Positions 28,162-36,626 of a stretch of 64,000 nucleotides of DNA are shown here, piece by piece. Position 1 is the first letter of the stretch, and each line of letters begins with the position of its first letter. This DNA is from Salegentibacter salegens (GTDB lineage Bacteria; Bacteroidota; Bacteroidia; Flavobacteriales; Flavobacteriaceae): assembly GCF_900142975.1 (NCBI RefSeq), contig NZ_LT670848.1:248001-312000 (forward strand), read 5' to 3'. The translations under genes and the position numbers were made by a program. Below the pieces are notes generated by a model that ran no database searches, was not told the origin of the DNA, and saw nothing but the letters and a program-made list of their open reading frames with translations.

Positions 28162-29637
28162 ATGGAAGAGAAAAAAGAAAATCATAGTATTTCAAGAAGA
28201 AAGTTTATAAGCCGTACAGCGACAGTAGCTGCCGGTATTTCTATCGTTCCCAGGCATGTACTTGGGGGGGTTGGGTACAAGGCTCCAAGTGATAAATTAA
28301 ATATTGCCGGGATAGGTGTAGGTGGTATGGGAAGAGCTAACCTAAGGGAAATGGCTGGAGAAAATATTGTGGCCCTTTGCGATGTAGATTGGAAATATGC
28401 CCAAAGAGCTTTTAATGATTATCCCGATGCTAAAAAGTATAAGGACTACCGTAAGATGTTAGAAGAAATGGGCGATGACATTGATGCCGTGGTAATTGCA
28501 ACTCCAGATCATACCCACGCGGTAACAGCTGCTGAGAGTATGAAGATGGGCAAGCATGTGTATCTTCAGAAACCCCTTACCCACTCTATTTATGAATCCC
28601 GTTACCTAACCGAACTCGCAAAAGAAACAGGTGTGGCAACCCAAATGGGCAACCAGGGACATTCTGGAGAAGGCACCAGACTTTTTGCTGAATGGATTCG
28701 AAATGGAGAAATTGGCGACCCTATAGAAGCACATTGTTGGACTAACCGTCCCATTTGGCCACAAGGATTGGAAAGACCAGAAAACGAACCTGCTATTCCT
28801 TCTAGCCTCGATTGGGACCTCTTTATTGGACCTGCTGAATACAGGCCATATCATCCGGCATATACTCCCTGGAACTGGAGAGCATGGTGGGATTTTGGAA
28901 CTGGTGCACTAGGTGATATGGGATGTCATATTATGGATCCTGTATATTTTGCTCTTGATTTAGATCATCCTACAGCCTTTCAAGGTAGTTCTTCCCAGGT
29001 AAATACAGAAAGTGCTCCAATAGCAGAGAAAGTAATTTATTACTTTCCAGAACAATCTAAGCTAAATAAAATAAAAAGACCAGAACTAAAATTAACCTGG
29101 TATGACGGCGGATTATTGCCAGAAAGACCTAAAGGTATTAAACCCGGAAAAGTCCTTGGGGATAATGATGGAGGAGCTATGGTAGTTGGTACTAAAGGAA
29201 CCATTATTTGTGGAACATATGGCCGTGATCCTTATATCATTGGAAGAGAGGACAATCCACCTCAGACTAAAAAAATAATACCACGTGTTGAAACAAGCCA
29301 TGAGATGGACTGGGTAAGAGCCTGTAAAGAAAATAAAAACAACCGGGTTGAGGCTAGCTCTCACTTCGGGTATTCCGGACCATTTAATGAGGTTGTAGTA
29401 ATGGGAAATTTAGCCGTTCGTTTACAGGATCTGAATAAAAAATTAAACTGGGATGGAAAGAATATGAAAATCACCAACATCGGAGAAAGTGAAGAGATTA
29501 ATGTAGTCACTACCGACAAGTTCACTGTTGTAGACGGAGATCCGAAATTTAATACTCAATATGCTACCATCAATGCCAGGGAAGCGGCTGAACAATATAT
29601 TAAACATAATTACCGGGACGGCTGGAAATTATCTTAA
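28162..29637 (+). CDS. Tat-exported Gfo/Idh/MocA-family oxidoreductase
   Basis: NAD(P)-dependent sugar oxidoreductase family, 491 residues. The N-terminus has a twin-arginine signal (SRRKFISRTATVAAGISIVP), so it is exported folded, probably with cofactor. The Rossmann fold begins IAGIGVGGMGRANLREM (about 49-65); VVIATPDHTHAV and the QKPLTHS motif (normally EKP) follow, with a second domain containing GTGALGDMGCHIMDP and its conserved His. Such exported members often act with DUF1080 proteins on 3-keto-glycosides, and the next gene is DUF1080. A run of seven G at 28264 lies in the signal region. The substrate is unknown. Confidence 0.88.
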   Translation: MEEKKENHSISRRKFISRTATVAAGISIVPRHVLGGVGYKAPSDKLNIAGIGVGGMGRANLREMAGENIVALCDVDWKYAQRAFNDYPDAKKYKDYRKMLEEMGDDIDAVVIATPDHTHAVTAAESMKMGKHVYLQKPLTHSIYESRYLTELAKETGVATQMGNQGHSGEGTRLFAEWIRNGEIGDPIEAHCWTNRPIWPQGLERPENEPAIPSSLDWDLFIGPAEYRPYHPAYTPWNWRAWWDFGTGALGDMGCHIMDPVYFALDLDHPTAFQGSSSQVNTESAPIAEKVIYYFPEQSKLNKIKRPELKLTWYDGGLLPERPKGIKPGKVLGDNDGGAMVVGTKGTIICGTYGRDPYIIGREDNPPQTKKIIPRVETSHEMDWVRACKENKNNRVEASSHFGYSGPFNEVVVMGNLAVRLQDLNKKLNWDGKNMKITNIGESEEINVVTTDKFTVVDGDPKFNTQYATINAREAAEQYIKHNYRDGWKLS

Positions 29638-29683
29638 ACAATTCACCTAAGCAAATTATTATCTAATTTAAATTATAATTAAT

Positions 29684-30514
29684 ATGACATATCTACCTAA
29701 AATTGAAAAGAAAACCATTGCATTACCCCTCTTGCTTCTAGGTATTGTTTTCACAAGCTGTAAAGATCAAAAAGAAAAAGCTGATAACGACCAGAAGAAT
29801 AATGGGATAGAAGCTAATTCGGAAGAAGTAGCAACTAAAGCAGGTTTGAATGAACTTTCAGCAAAAGAAAAAGAAGAAGGCTGGAAATTACTCTTTGACG
29901 GAGAAAGTACAGAAGGCTGGCGAGGTTACGGCAAAGATTCCTTTCCAAAGGGCTGGGTTATTGAAGACGGTGCTCTGAAAGTCCAGGGAAGTGGAGCTGG
30001 GGAAGCCGGTGGCGGCGGAGACATCATTTATAAAGATGAATTTAAGGATTTTGAACTTTCTCTTGAGTGGAAGGTTTCTGAAGGTGGAAATAGCGGGATC
30101 TTTTACCTGGCCGAGGAAATTGATGATGAACCTATATATAGTTCAGCGCCGGAATTTCAGATACTAGATAATGAAAGACATCCAGATGCAAAATTAGGGA
30201 AAAATGGAAATCGCCAGTCAGCCTCTTTATACGATCTAATCCCTGCAGAACCCCAAAACGCCAAACCAGTTGGAGAATGGAATAAAGCCACAATTATTGT
30301 ATATCGCGGTACAGTAGTTCATTCTCAAAATGGAGAAAATGTGGTAGAATACCATCTGTGGACCGATAAATGGAAAGAAATGGTAGCTAATAGTAAGTTT
30401 AAAGACTGGGAAAACTTCCTGAATACAGGAGGAGATGATAAAAAAGGTTATATCGGTCTTCAGGATCATGGTGATGACGTCTGGTTTAGAAATATAAAGA
30501 TTAAAAAACTTTAA
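29684..30514 (+). CDS. DUF1080 (3-keto-disaccharide hydrolase-like) lipoprotein
   Basis: Lipoprotein of 276 residues (lipobox FTSC near residue 25) with an acidic linker, then one DUF1080 domain (about 65-275). It shows GWKLLFDGESTEGWRGYG, WVIEDGALKVQGSG, the metal/ligand strand FELSLEWKVSEGGNSGIFYL and PEFQILDNERHPDA. Members of this concanavalin-like family have been shown to cleave 3-keto-glycosides or bind glycans. It lies 46 bases after the Gfo/Idh gene and is followed by a terminator. A role in an oxidise-then-cleave route for mannosides is inferred from the GMC dehydrogenase genes 3 kb away. Confidence 0.86.
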   Translation: MTYLPKIEKKTIALPLLLLGIVFTSCKDQKEKADNDQKNNGIEANSEEVATKAGLNELSAKEKEEGWKLLFDGESTEGWRGYGKDSFPKGWVIEDGALKVQGSGAGEAGGGGDIIYKDEFKDFELSLEWKVSEGGNSGIFYLAEEIDDEPIYSSAPEFQILDNERHPDAKLGKNGNRQSASLYDLIPAEPQNAKPVGEWNKATIIVYRGTVVHSQNGENVVEYHLWTDKWKEMVANSKFKDWENFLNTGGDDKKGYIGLQDHGDDVWFRNIKIKKL

Positions 30515-30547
30515 GGTGAAAATTGAGAAAAGTTTTTAAATTTTAAT

Positions 30548-30576
30548 AGGTCGGTTTGATATAAATCGACCTTTTT
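30548..30576 (+). terminator. Intrinsic terminator after the DUF1080 gene
   Basis: AGGTCGGTTT pairs with AAATCGACCT (nine Watson-Crick pairs and one G-T) over a 5-base loop, followed by five T. It lies 34 bases after the stop codon and separates the gene from the LacI regulator. Confidence 0.82.
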
Positions 30577-30673
30577 GTTTAAATAAATATATTAAGTTGA
30601 TTCTTGAAAAAGTTAGGTTGTTCATTAAAAATGAATTTAATATATATTAGCCCTTTCTATAAAAGAATAATTA

Positions 30674-31693
30674 ATGAAAAAAAAGCGACCTTCGATTAAG
30701 GATATTGCAGCTGAATTAAAAACCTCGGTTACTACTGTTTCTTTTGTTTTAAACGGAAAAGCTAAAGAGATGAAAATTTCTGAAGAGATGACTCAAAAGG
30801 TGCTTGATTATGCTAATAAGATCAATTATCAGCCAAATCAACTGGCCCAAGGTCTTAGGACCGGTAGGTCTAATATCATCGTATTTATGGTAGAAGATAT
30901 CTCGAATTATTTCTTTGCTAGAATAGCTAGAATAATCGAAGATATCGCCTATAAAAAAGGCTATAAAGTAATTTTTTGTAGCAATGAAAACAATGATGAA
31001 AGGTCTCGTGATCTTTTGAGATTATTTAAAGAACGACAGATAGATGGCTACATTATTATTCCGAGTCCCGGTATTGAAAAGGACATTCAAAATTTGATGA
31101 AGGAAAAAATTCCAGTGGTTTTATTTGATAGGTATTTTCCAGGTTTGGAGTCGCACTATGTCGTAATTGATAATAAGGATGCGGCATACAATGCGACCCT
31201 TCATCTTATTAAAAATAAATTTAAAAACATTGCTTTTATAACTATTGATACGGGGCAAAATCAAATGCTGGAAAGATTAGAAGGGTACAAAAAAGCTATT
31301 CACCAATATGATTTAACAGAAAATATTTTGGCTATTCCTTACAGACCTGATACCGTAAGTTACGTTAAAGCTATTATACGGGATTATATCATGCACCATG
31401 ATATGGATGCAATATTTTTTGCAACTAATTACCTTACCCAAAGTGGGCTGGAAGCAATTAAAGAAAATTTCCCTCACTTCTTGACTGAATTGGGCCTTAT
31501 TACTTTTGATGATCATGAAATTTTCAAAATATATAGTCCATCCATATCTGCCATTTCACAGCCACGATTTGAAATAGCAGAAAATCTTATGAGAATTATG
31601 ATAAGCCTTATCGAGAATTCAAATACACCTCAAAATTTCAATAAAGTTATTTTGAAATCAACTCTTTTTTCAAGAGAATCTACAAAATTCTAG
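30674..31693 (+). CDS. LacI-family transcriptional regulator
   Basis: Regulator of 339 residues. The N-terminal helix-turn-helix (PSIKDIAAELKTSVTTVSFV, about 6-25) and hinge helix (YQPNQLAQGLRTGRS) are standard; the remainder is a periplasmic-binding-protein-like sensor (IIVFMVEDISNYFFARIARI and so on). It probably responds to a sugar released by the PUL. It is a single-gene unit between a terminator and an AT-rich gap. Two CG-centred palindromes (21789 and 31804) are plausible binding sites in front of susC and of the ROK operon. The effector and whether it represses are unknown. Confidence 0.92.
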   Translation: MKKKRPSIKDIAAELKTSVTTVSFVLNGKAKEMKISEEMTQKVLDYANKINYQPNQLAQGLRTGRSNIIVFMVEDISNYFFARIARIIEDIAYKKGYKVIFCSNENNDERSRDLLRLFKERQIDGYIIIPSPGIEKDIQNLMKEKIPVVLFDRYFPGLESHYVVIDNKDAAYNATLHLIKNKFKNIAFITIDTGQNQMLERLEGYKKAIHQYDLTENILAIPYRPDTVSYVKAIIRDYIMHHDMDAIFFATNYLTQSGLEAIKENFPHFLTELGLITFDDHEIFKIYSPSISAISQPRFEIAENLMRIMISLIENSNTPQNFNKVILKSTLFSRESTKF

Positions 31694-32023
31694 AGAACTT
31701 CATTTCTTTAACAGCGTATCTATTTTTTTCGTTTTGAATAAGCCTATTTAAATGTTAAATTTTACAAATTCGGTTCATATTATTAAACAAAAGCTTTTTT
31801 CACCTAAATCGATTTAGTAAGTTTAGCAGGTGTTAAATAACGTTAATGAATGAAAAAAAATTAACTTAAGATCAAGGTTACGCTCTTAAAATTTTTTCAG
31901 TTATAAAAATAGCATATCTGGTCGTATGTTCTATTGCATATTTAAATCAGAGGTAGCAGTAGAGGAAGGCTTAAAGGTGATACGAGCTGTTAATTAGGAA
32001 GAAAATGAATACTTAAATATAGA
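31694..32023 (+). other. Intergenic regulatory region before the ROK operon
   Basis: 330 bases without a gene between the LacI gene and the ROK gene. It contains the palindrome at 31804-31817 and AACGTTAA near 31840, and is otherwise AT rich. The promoter for the ROK-GMC-GH43-GH92 operon should be here. Confidence 0.6.
31804..31817. promoter_or_regulatory. Candidate LacI-type operator before the ROK operon
   Basis: CTAAATCGATTTAG is a perfect 14-bp palindrome centred on CG, the form used by LacI-family proteins. It lies 207 bases before the ROK gene and 110 bases after the LacI gene. Its centre resembles but is not identical to the one before susC. Confidence 0.5.
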
Positions 32024-33154
32024 ATGAAAATATTCAAAGACAAAAGGATAGTTTTAACTTTAGATGCGGGAGGGACGAATTTTGTTTTTTCGGCTTTAAG
32101 GGGGGGGGAACCTATCACGCCTTTAATAACATTTCCTTCACAATCTAATGATTTAGAAAAATGTCTAAAAACCTTCATAACTGGTTTCGAAAAGGTAAAA
32201 GAACTTTTGCTTCCACAGAAAGCAGTGGCAATTAGTTTTGCATTTCCAGGTCCGGCTGAGTATAAAAAAGGGGTAATATTAAATCCACCTAACTTTCCTT
32301 CCTTCAAAGAGGGTGTGGCTTTAGGACCTATGCTTGAAGATTATTTTAGCCTACCTACCTTTATCAATAACGACGGTGATCTTTTTACGTATGGAGAAGC
32401 TATTGGGGGGTTCTTAAAGGAAATCAATCAAGGATTTCAGGATTATGAAATAAATAAAGATTTTAAAAACCTGATCGGGGTTACACTAGGTACCGGGTTT
32501 GGCGGTGGCATCGTTATCAATAATCAAATTTGTATTGGTGATAATTCGGCAGGTGGTGAAGTTTGGTTAATGAGAAATCTTTTGGAATCAGAATTTATAG
32601 CAGAGGAAAGTGTCAGTGTTCGTGGTATTCAGTATTACTATAAAGAACTCTCAGGAGAAAAAGGAAATCTAAGTCCTAAAGATATTTTCGAAATTGCAAT
32701 TGGAGATAAAGAAGGTCACAGGGATGCGGCTATCAATACCTATAATAAAGTAGCGCAAGTAGCTGCAGAAGCATTGGCAAATATCATTACCCTAATTGAT
32801 GGTGCGGTGGTGATTGGAGGTGGAATTTCAGGTTCGGCTAAATTATTGCTTCCGCAGATTTTGAGACACTTAAATGGGGATATTAAAAACCGGCAAGGGG
32901 TAAAATTTAAACGTATAGTGTCTCAAGCATTTTCATTCGAAGAAAAAGACAGTAAAAAGGAATTTTATCTTTCGGCCACAAAGAAAATAAAAGTACCATT
33001 CTCTTCAAGGGAAGTTGAGGTTCTTCAGAAGAAAGGAATACCAATAGGAATTTCCCGATTGGGTACTAATAATGCTATTATGCTTGGTGCCTATGCGATT
33101 GCTTTAGACCAAATAGAAAAATTCACTCCCCAATACAAGAGGAAGGTGATATAA
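32024..33154 (+). CDS. ROK-family protein, probable sugar kinase
   Basis: ROK protein of 376 residues with the sugar-kinase fold. The ATP site is LTLDAGGTNFVFSAL (about 7-21), the active-site region is FINNDGDLFTYGEA (about 115-128) and the ROK signature is GVTLGTGFGGGIVIN (about 152-166). There is no N-terminal helix-turn-helix, so it is an enzyme rather than a repressor. The zinc site Cys-x-Cys-Gly usual in ROK kinases is missing (the region reads GGEVWLMRNLLE), which is unusual. A mannose, GlcNAc or glucose kinase role is inferred. A run of nine G at 32100-32108, about codon 26, could cause slippage. Confidence 0.85.
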   Translation: MKIFKDKRIVLTLDAGGTNFVFSALRGGEPITPLITFPSQSNDLEKCLKTFITGFEKVKELLLPQKAVAISFAFPGPAEYKKGVILNPPNFPSFKEGVALGPMLEDYFSLPTFINNDGDLFTYGEAIGGFLKEINQGFQDYEINKDFKNLIGVTLGTGFGGGIVINNQICIGDNSAGGEVWLMRNLLESEFIAEESVSVRGIQYYYKELSGEKGNLSPKDIFEIAIGDKEGHRDAAINTYNKVAQVAAEALANIITLIDGAVVIGGGISGSAKLLLPQILRHLNGDIKNRQGVKFKRIVSQAFSFEEKDSKKEFYLSATKKIKVPFSSREVEVLQKKGIPIGISRLGTNNAIMLGAYAIALDQIEKFTPQYKRKVI

Positions 33155-33177
33155 AATAATTTTTTTAAAATAAAACA

Positions 33178-34905
33178 ATGTCAATTCAAATAAAAAAACA
33201 AGCTACGAAATATGATGTGTGTATCGTAGGCTCCGGAGCTGGTGGTGGTATGGCTGCAAAATTACTGGCCGATGCAGGTTTTAAAATAGCCTTATTGGAG
33301 GCTGGGCCTGATTTTGATCCTGCAAATAAGGAACAGCGTACACAACTTCGATGGCCCTGGGAATCTCCACGTAGAGGAGCAGGTTCAACCCGACCTTTTG
33401 GTGATTTCGATATGGCCTATGGTGGCTGGGAACTGGAAGGAGAACCTTATACACAAAATGAAAATACCGAATTTGCCTGGTTTCGTTCCAGAATGTTAGG
33501 TGGGAGAACTAACCATTGGGGACGTATTTCTCTACGTTTCGGACCATTGGATTTTAAACGAAAAGATTTTGATGGCAAAGGTGATAATTGGCCTATAGGT
33601 TATGAAGACGTAAAGCCATACTACGATAAGGTAGATAAGTTAATTGGTGTTTTTGGAACCAAAGAAAATATACCTAATGAACCCGATGGTTTTTTTTTAC
33701 CACCACCCAAACCACGGCTTCACGAATTATACATCAAAAAGGGAGCGAACAAAGCCGGAGTTCCTATGATTCCGTCGCGTCTATCAATCCTTACCAAGCC
33801 CGTGAATAAAGAAAGAGGCGCTTGTTTTTTCTGTAATCAGTGTTCTCGTTCTTGTATGGCCTATGCTGACTTTTCTTCATCATCGGTTTTGGTAAAACCG
33901 GCTGTGGAAACTGGCAATGTAGATCTTTATGTAAACGCGATGGTAAGAGAAGTCCTAACCAATGGAGATGGTGAAGCGACCGGAGTTTCTTATATAGATA
34001 AAGAAGATTTAAGAGACTATGAAATTAAAGCCAAGGTGGTAATTCTGGCCGCCAGTGCTTGTAGTTCAGCACGAATATTACTTAATTCAAAATCGGCCCA
34101 GCATCCTAACGGACTTGCCAACTCCAGCGGTGTGGTTGGGAAGTATCTTCACGATTCTACCGGTTCTTCCAGAATGGGATTTATTCCCCAGCTTATGGAT
34201 AGGGAGCGTTATAACGAAGATGGGGTAGGTGGAATGCACCTGTATACCCCCTGGTGGTTAAATGATAGTAAAGATCTTGGTTTTACCAGGGGTTATCATA
34301 TAGAATATTGGGGCGGGATGAGTATGCCAGCATATGGTTTTGGATTTAACACACAGGCCTTAAAAGAAATTGCCGGGGATACTTCCCGCAATGCCTACGG
34401 AACAGGACTAAAGAAAGACGTGAAAAAGTTCTATGGTGCTACCTTTGGGATGGCAGGCCGGGGAGAAAGTATCCCCCGAAAAGAAAACTATTGTGAAATA
34501 GATAATCATACGGTGGATAAGTATGGCATTCCGGTGTTGAAATTTAATTACTCTTGGTCCGATGAAGAAGTCAAACAAGCCCGACATATGCAGGATACTT
34601 TTGAAGAGGTAATGCATAATATGGGGGCTGTTCCCTTAGGGGACAAACCAGGAAAAGAAACAAATTACGGACTTGAAAATCCAGGAAAAATTATTCACGA
34701 AGTGGGTACAACCAGGATGGGTAAGGATGCAAACAGCTCTGTAGTAAATGAATTTAATCAGGCTCACGATGTTCCCAACCTATTTATAATGGATGGAGGT
34801 CCATTTGTTTCTCAAGCCGATAAAAACCCAACCTGGACGATTTTAGCACTGGCCTGGCGTGCTACCGATTATTTAACTGAACAGCTTAAAAAAGGAAATG
34901 TATAA
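33178..34905 (+). CDS. GMC oxidoreductase, glucoside 3-dehydrogenase-like large subunit
   Basis: FAD-dependent GMC dehydrogenase of 575 residues. The FAD site is CIVGSGAGGGMAAKLLADAG (about 11-30) and LLEAGPDF. A cysteine group ACFFCNQCSRSC (about 218-229) is of the kind that carries an Fe-S cluster in sugar dehydrogenases of this group. The C-terminus has EVGTTRMGKDA and NPTWTILALAWRATDYL with the conserved Asn. No signal peptide is present; in related complexes the small subunit carries the Tat signal and exports both. It lies 12 bases before that small subunit. Likely reaction: oxidation of a hexoside at C3 to a 3-keto sugar. The sugar acted on is not known. Confidence 0.87.
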   Translation: MSIQIKKQATKYDVCIVGSGAGGGMAAKLLADAGFKIALLEAGPDFDPANKEQRTQLRWPWESPRRGAGSTRPFGDFDMAYGGWELEGEPYTQNENTEFAWFRSRMLGGRTNHWGRISLRFGPLDFKRKDFDGKGDNWPIGYEDVKPYYDKVDKLIGVFGTKENIPNEPDGFFLPPPKPRLHELYIKKGANKAGVPMIPSRLSILTKPVNKERGACFFCNQCSRSCMAYADFSSSSVLVKPAVETGNVDLYVNAMVREVLTNGDGEATGVSYIDKEDLRDYEIKAKVVILAASACSSARILLNSKSAQHPNGLANSSGVVGKYLHDSTGSSRMGFIPQLMDRERYNEDGVGGMHLYTPWWLNDSKDLGFTRGYHIEYWGGMSMPAYGFGFNTQALKEIAGDTSRNAYGTGLKKDVKKFYGATFGMAGRGESIPRKENYCEIDNHTVDKYGIPVLKFNYSWSDEEVKQARHMQDTFEEVMHNMGAVPLGDKPGKETNYGLENPGKIIHEVGTTRMGKDANSSVVNEFNQAHDVPNLFIMDGGPFVSQADKNPTWTILALAWRATDYLTEQLKKGNV

Positions 34906-34916
34906 AGGTGTAAATT

Positions 34917-35615
34917 ATGGATAGAAGGGAATCATTAAAAACATTAGTTATGGGAGGAATGGCTTCCAGTCTTTTCCTTGGTAGTTGTATAACTGATAAA
35001 GAAGCACCTATCGAAGAAGGTGATATAATAGAAGAAAAAGAAGGATACGGAAGAACCCCTGCAGAAGAAGAAAGGGATGAGGAGATATATTCAAAGGAAT
35101 TTTTTTCTAAAGAAGAAATGGCCACCATTATTATTCTGGCAGACATCATTGTTCCTGAAGATGAAGAATCCGTTTCCGCTAGTGAAGCAGGAGTGCCGGA
35201 ATTTATCGAATTTATTGTAAAAGATATACCAGGGCATCAACTTCCAATGCGAGGTGGCCTATTGTGGATCAACCGAGAAAGTAGTAAGCGTTTTGACGCA
35301 GCTTTTAACGAGATTTCAGAAGAAAATCAGATGGAAATTATAAATCACATGGCCTATCCTAAAGATTTTGAGAAAAATTCACAGGGTTCGATTTTTTTTA
35401 GAAATTTCAGAGATCTGGTTGTTACAGGCTATTTTACGAGCGAGCCGGGTTTCAAATACCTCGATTATCGCGGCAATACACCGAATGTTTGGGACGGCGT
35501 GCCTTCCCATATTTTAGAAAAACATGGGATGAAATACGATGAAGATTTATTAAAGGTAGCTATGGATCCTGAAACCCGGAATGAGGTTATGGACTGGAAC
35601 AAATATGAAGTTTAA
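34917..35615 (+). CDS. Gluconate 2-dehydrogenase subunit 3-family protein (Tat small subunit)
   Basis: Small subunit of 232 residues paired with the preceding GMC protein. The N-terminus MDRRESLKTLVMGGMASSLF with LGSC (Cys23) looks like a Tat signal ending in a lipobox, so the complex may be anchored to a membrane. The body has FSKEEMATIIILADIIVPED and IEFIVKDIPGHQLPMRGGL, the usual subunit-3 motifs. It would export and support the FAD subunit. A strongly acidic linker follows the signal. The GH43 gene begins shortly after the stop. Confidence 0.85.
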   Translation: MDRRESLKTLVMGGMASSLFLGSCITDKEAPIEEGDIIEEKEGYGRTPAEEERDEEIYSKEFFSKEEMATIIILADIIVPEDEESVSASEAGVPEFIEFIVKDIPGHQLPMRGGLLWINRESSKRFDAAFNEISEENQMEIINHMAYPKDFEKNSQGSIFFRNFRDLVVTGYFTSEPGFKYLDYRGNTPNVWDGVPSHILEKHGMKYDEDLLKVAMDPETRNEVMDWNKYEV

Positions 35616-35631
35616 GGGCAATAATGAAAAG

Positions 35632-36615
35632 ATGAAAAATTCTACAGCCTGGATATTAATATTTTTTACGACTACTCTTCTTTTCAGTGGTCAAATCAAT
35701 GCCCAGGAAAAGAATAACAATCCTGTCTTTCCAGGGTGGTATGCCGATCCTGAAGGGATTGTTTTTGACGATAAATACTGGATTTTCCCTACTTATTCTG
35801 CCCCATATGAGGAACAGGTATTTCTTGATGCTTTTTCTTCAAAAGACCTGGTAAACTGGGAGAAACACGAAAAAATAATTGATACTGCCGAGGTAAAATG
35901 GGCTAAGCGTGCAATGTGGGCCCCTGCCATTATTAAAAAGGATGAAGATTATTTCCTGTTTTTTGCAGCTAATGATATTCAAAGTGATGATGAGCTAGGA
36001 GGTATTGGTGTGGCAAAAGCTTCTACTCCAGAAGGACCTTACAAAGATCATTTAGGGGAGCCATTAATTGGTAAATTTCATAATGGAGCCCAGCCTATAG
36101 ACCAGTTCGTCTTTGAAGATAACGGCGAATACTATATGTTTTACGGGGGGTGGCAACATTGTAACGTAGCAAAATTAAATGATGACTTTACCGGGTTCAA
36201 ATCTTTTGAAGATGGTGAAATTTTTAAAGAAGTGACCCCAGAAGGTTACGTAGAGGGACCGTTTATGTTTAAGCGAGATGGGAAGTATTATTTTATGTGG
36301 TCTGAGGGCGGCTGGACCGGCCCCGATTACAGTGTTGCCTATGCTATTGCCGATTCTCCTACCGGCCCATTTAAAAGAATAGGAACCATACTGCAACAAG
36401 ATCCAGAGATTGCTAATGGCGCCGGACATCATTCGGTAATAAAAACCCCGGGCAAAGATGATTATTACATTGTCTATCACCGCCGTCCGGGAGGGGAAAC
36501 CGCGCGTGACTCCAGGATGACCTGTATTGATAGAATGTATTTTGATGAAAATGGTCATATAAAACCGGTAGTCATTACTCATGAAGGAGTTAAACCAAAT
36601 CCAATAAATAAATAA
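35632..36615 (+). CDS. GH43-family glycosidase, secreted
   Basis: Five-bladed propeller hydrolase, 327 residues from the chosen ATG at 35632. In-frame ATGs at 35581 and 35605 would overlap the previous gene and put a polar lead before the signal peptide (STAWILIFFTTTLLFSG, cleavage after NAQ). Catalytic triad of GH43: base Asp39 in GWYADPEG, the pKa-modulating Asp in GAQPIDQFVF, and acid Glu in GYVEGPFMF. GH43 enzymes usually act on arabinose, xylose or galactose; here the target is unclear, possibly a decoration on a mannan or glycoprotein. It lies 12 bases before GH92 copy C. Confidence 0.86.
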   Translation: MKNSTAWILIFFTTTLLFSGQINAQEKNNNPVFPGWYADPEGIVFDDKYWIFPTYSAPYEEQVFLDAFSSKDLVNWEKHEKIIDTAEVKWAKRAMWAPAIIKKDEDYFLFFAANDIQSDDELGGIGVAKASTPEGPYKDHLGEPLIGKFHNGAQPIDQFVFEDNGEYYMFYGGWQHCNVAKLNDDFTGFKSFEDGEIFKEVTPEGYVEGPFMFKRDGKYYFMWSEGGWTGPDYSVAYAIADSPTGPFKRIGTILQQDPEIANGAGHHSVIKTPGKDDYYIVYHRRPGGETARDSRMTCIDRMYFDENGHIKPVVITHEGVKPNPINK

Positions 36616-36626
36616 AATATTACTAT

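Noticed and set aside
33689..33698. Run of T in the GMC gene as a slippage site
   Set aside because: It encodes Phe-Phe in a low-GC genome and is not unusual here; it is less persuasive than the G9 tract.
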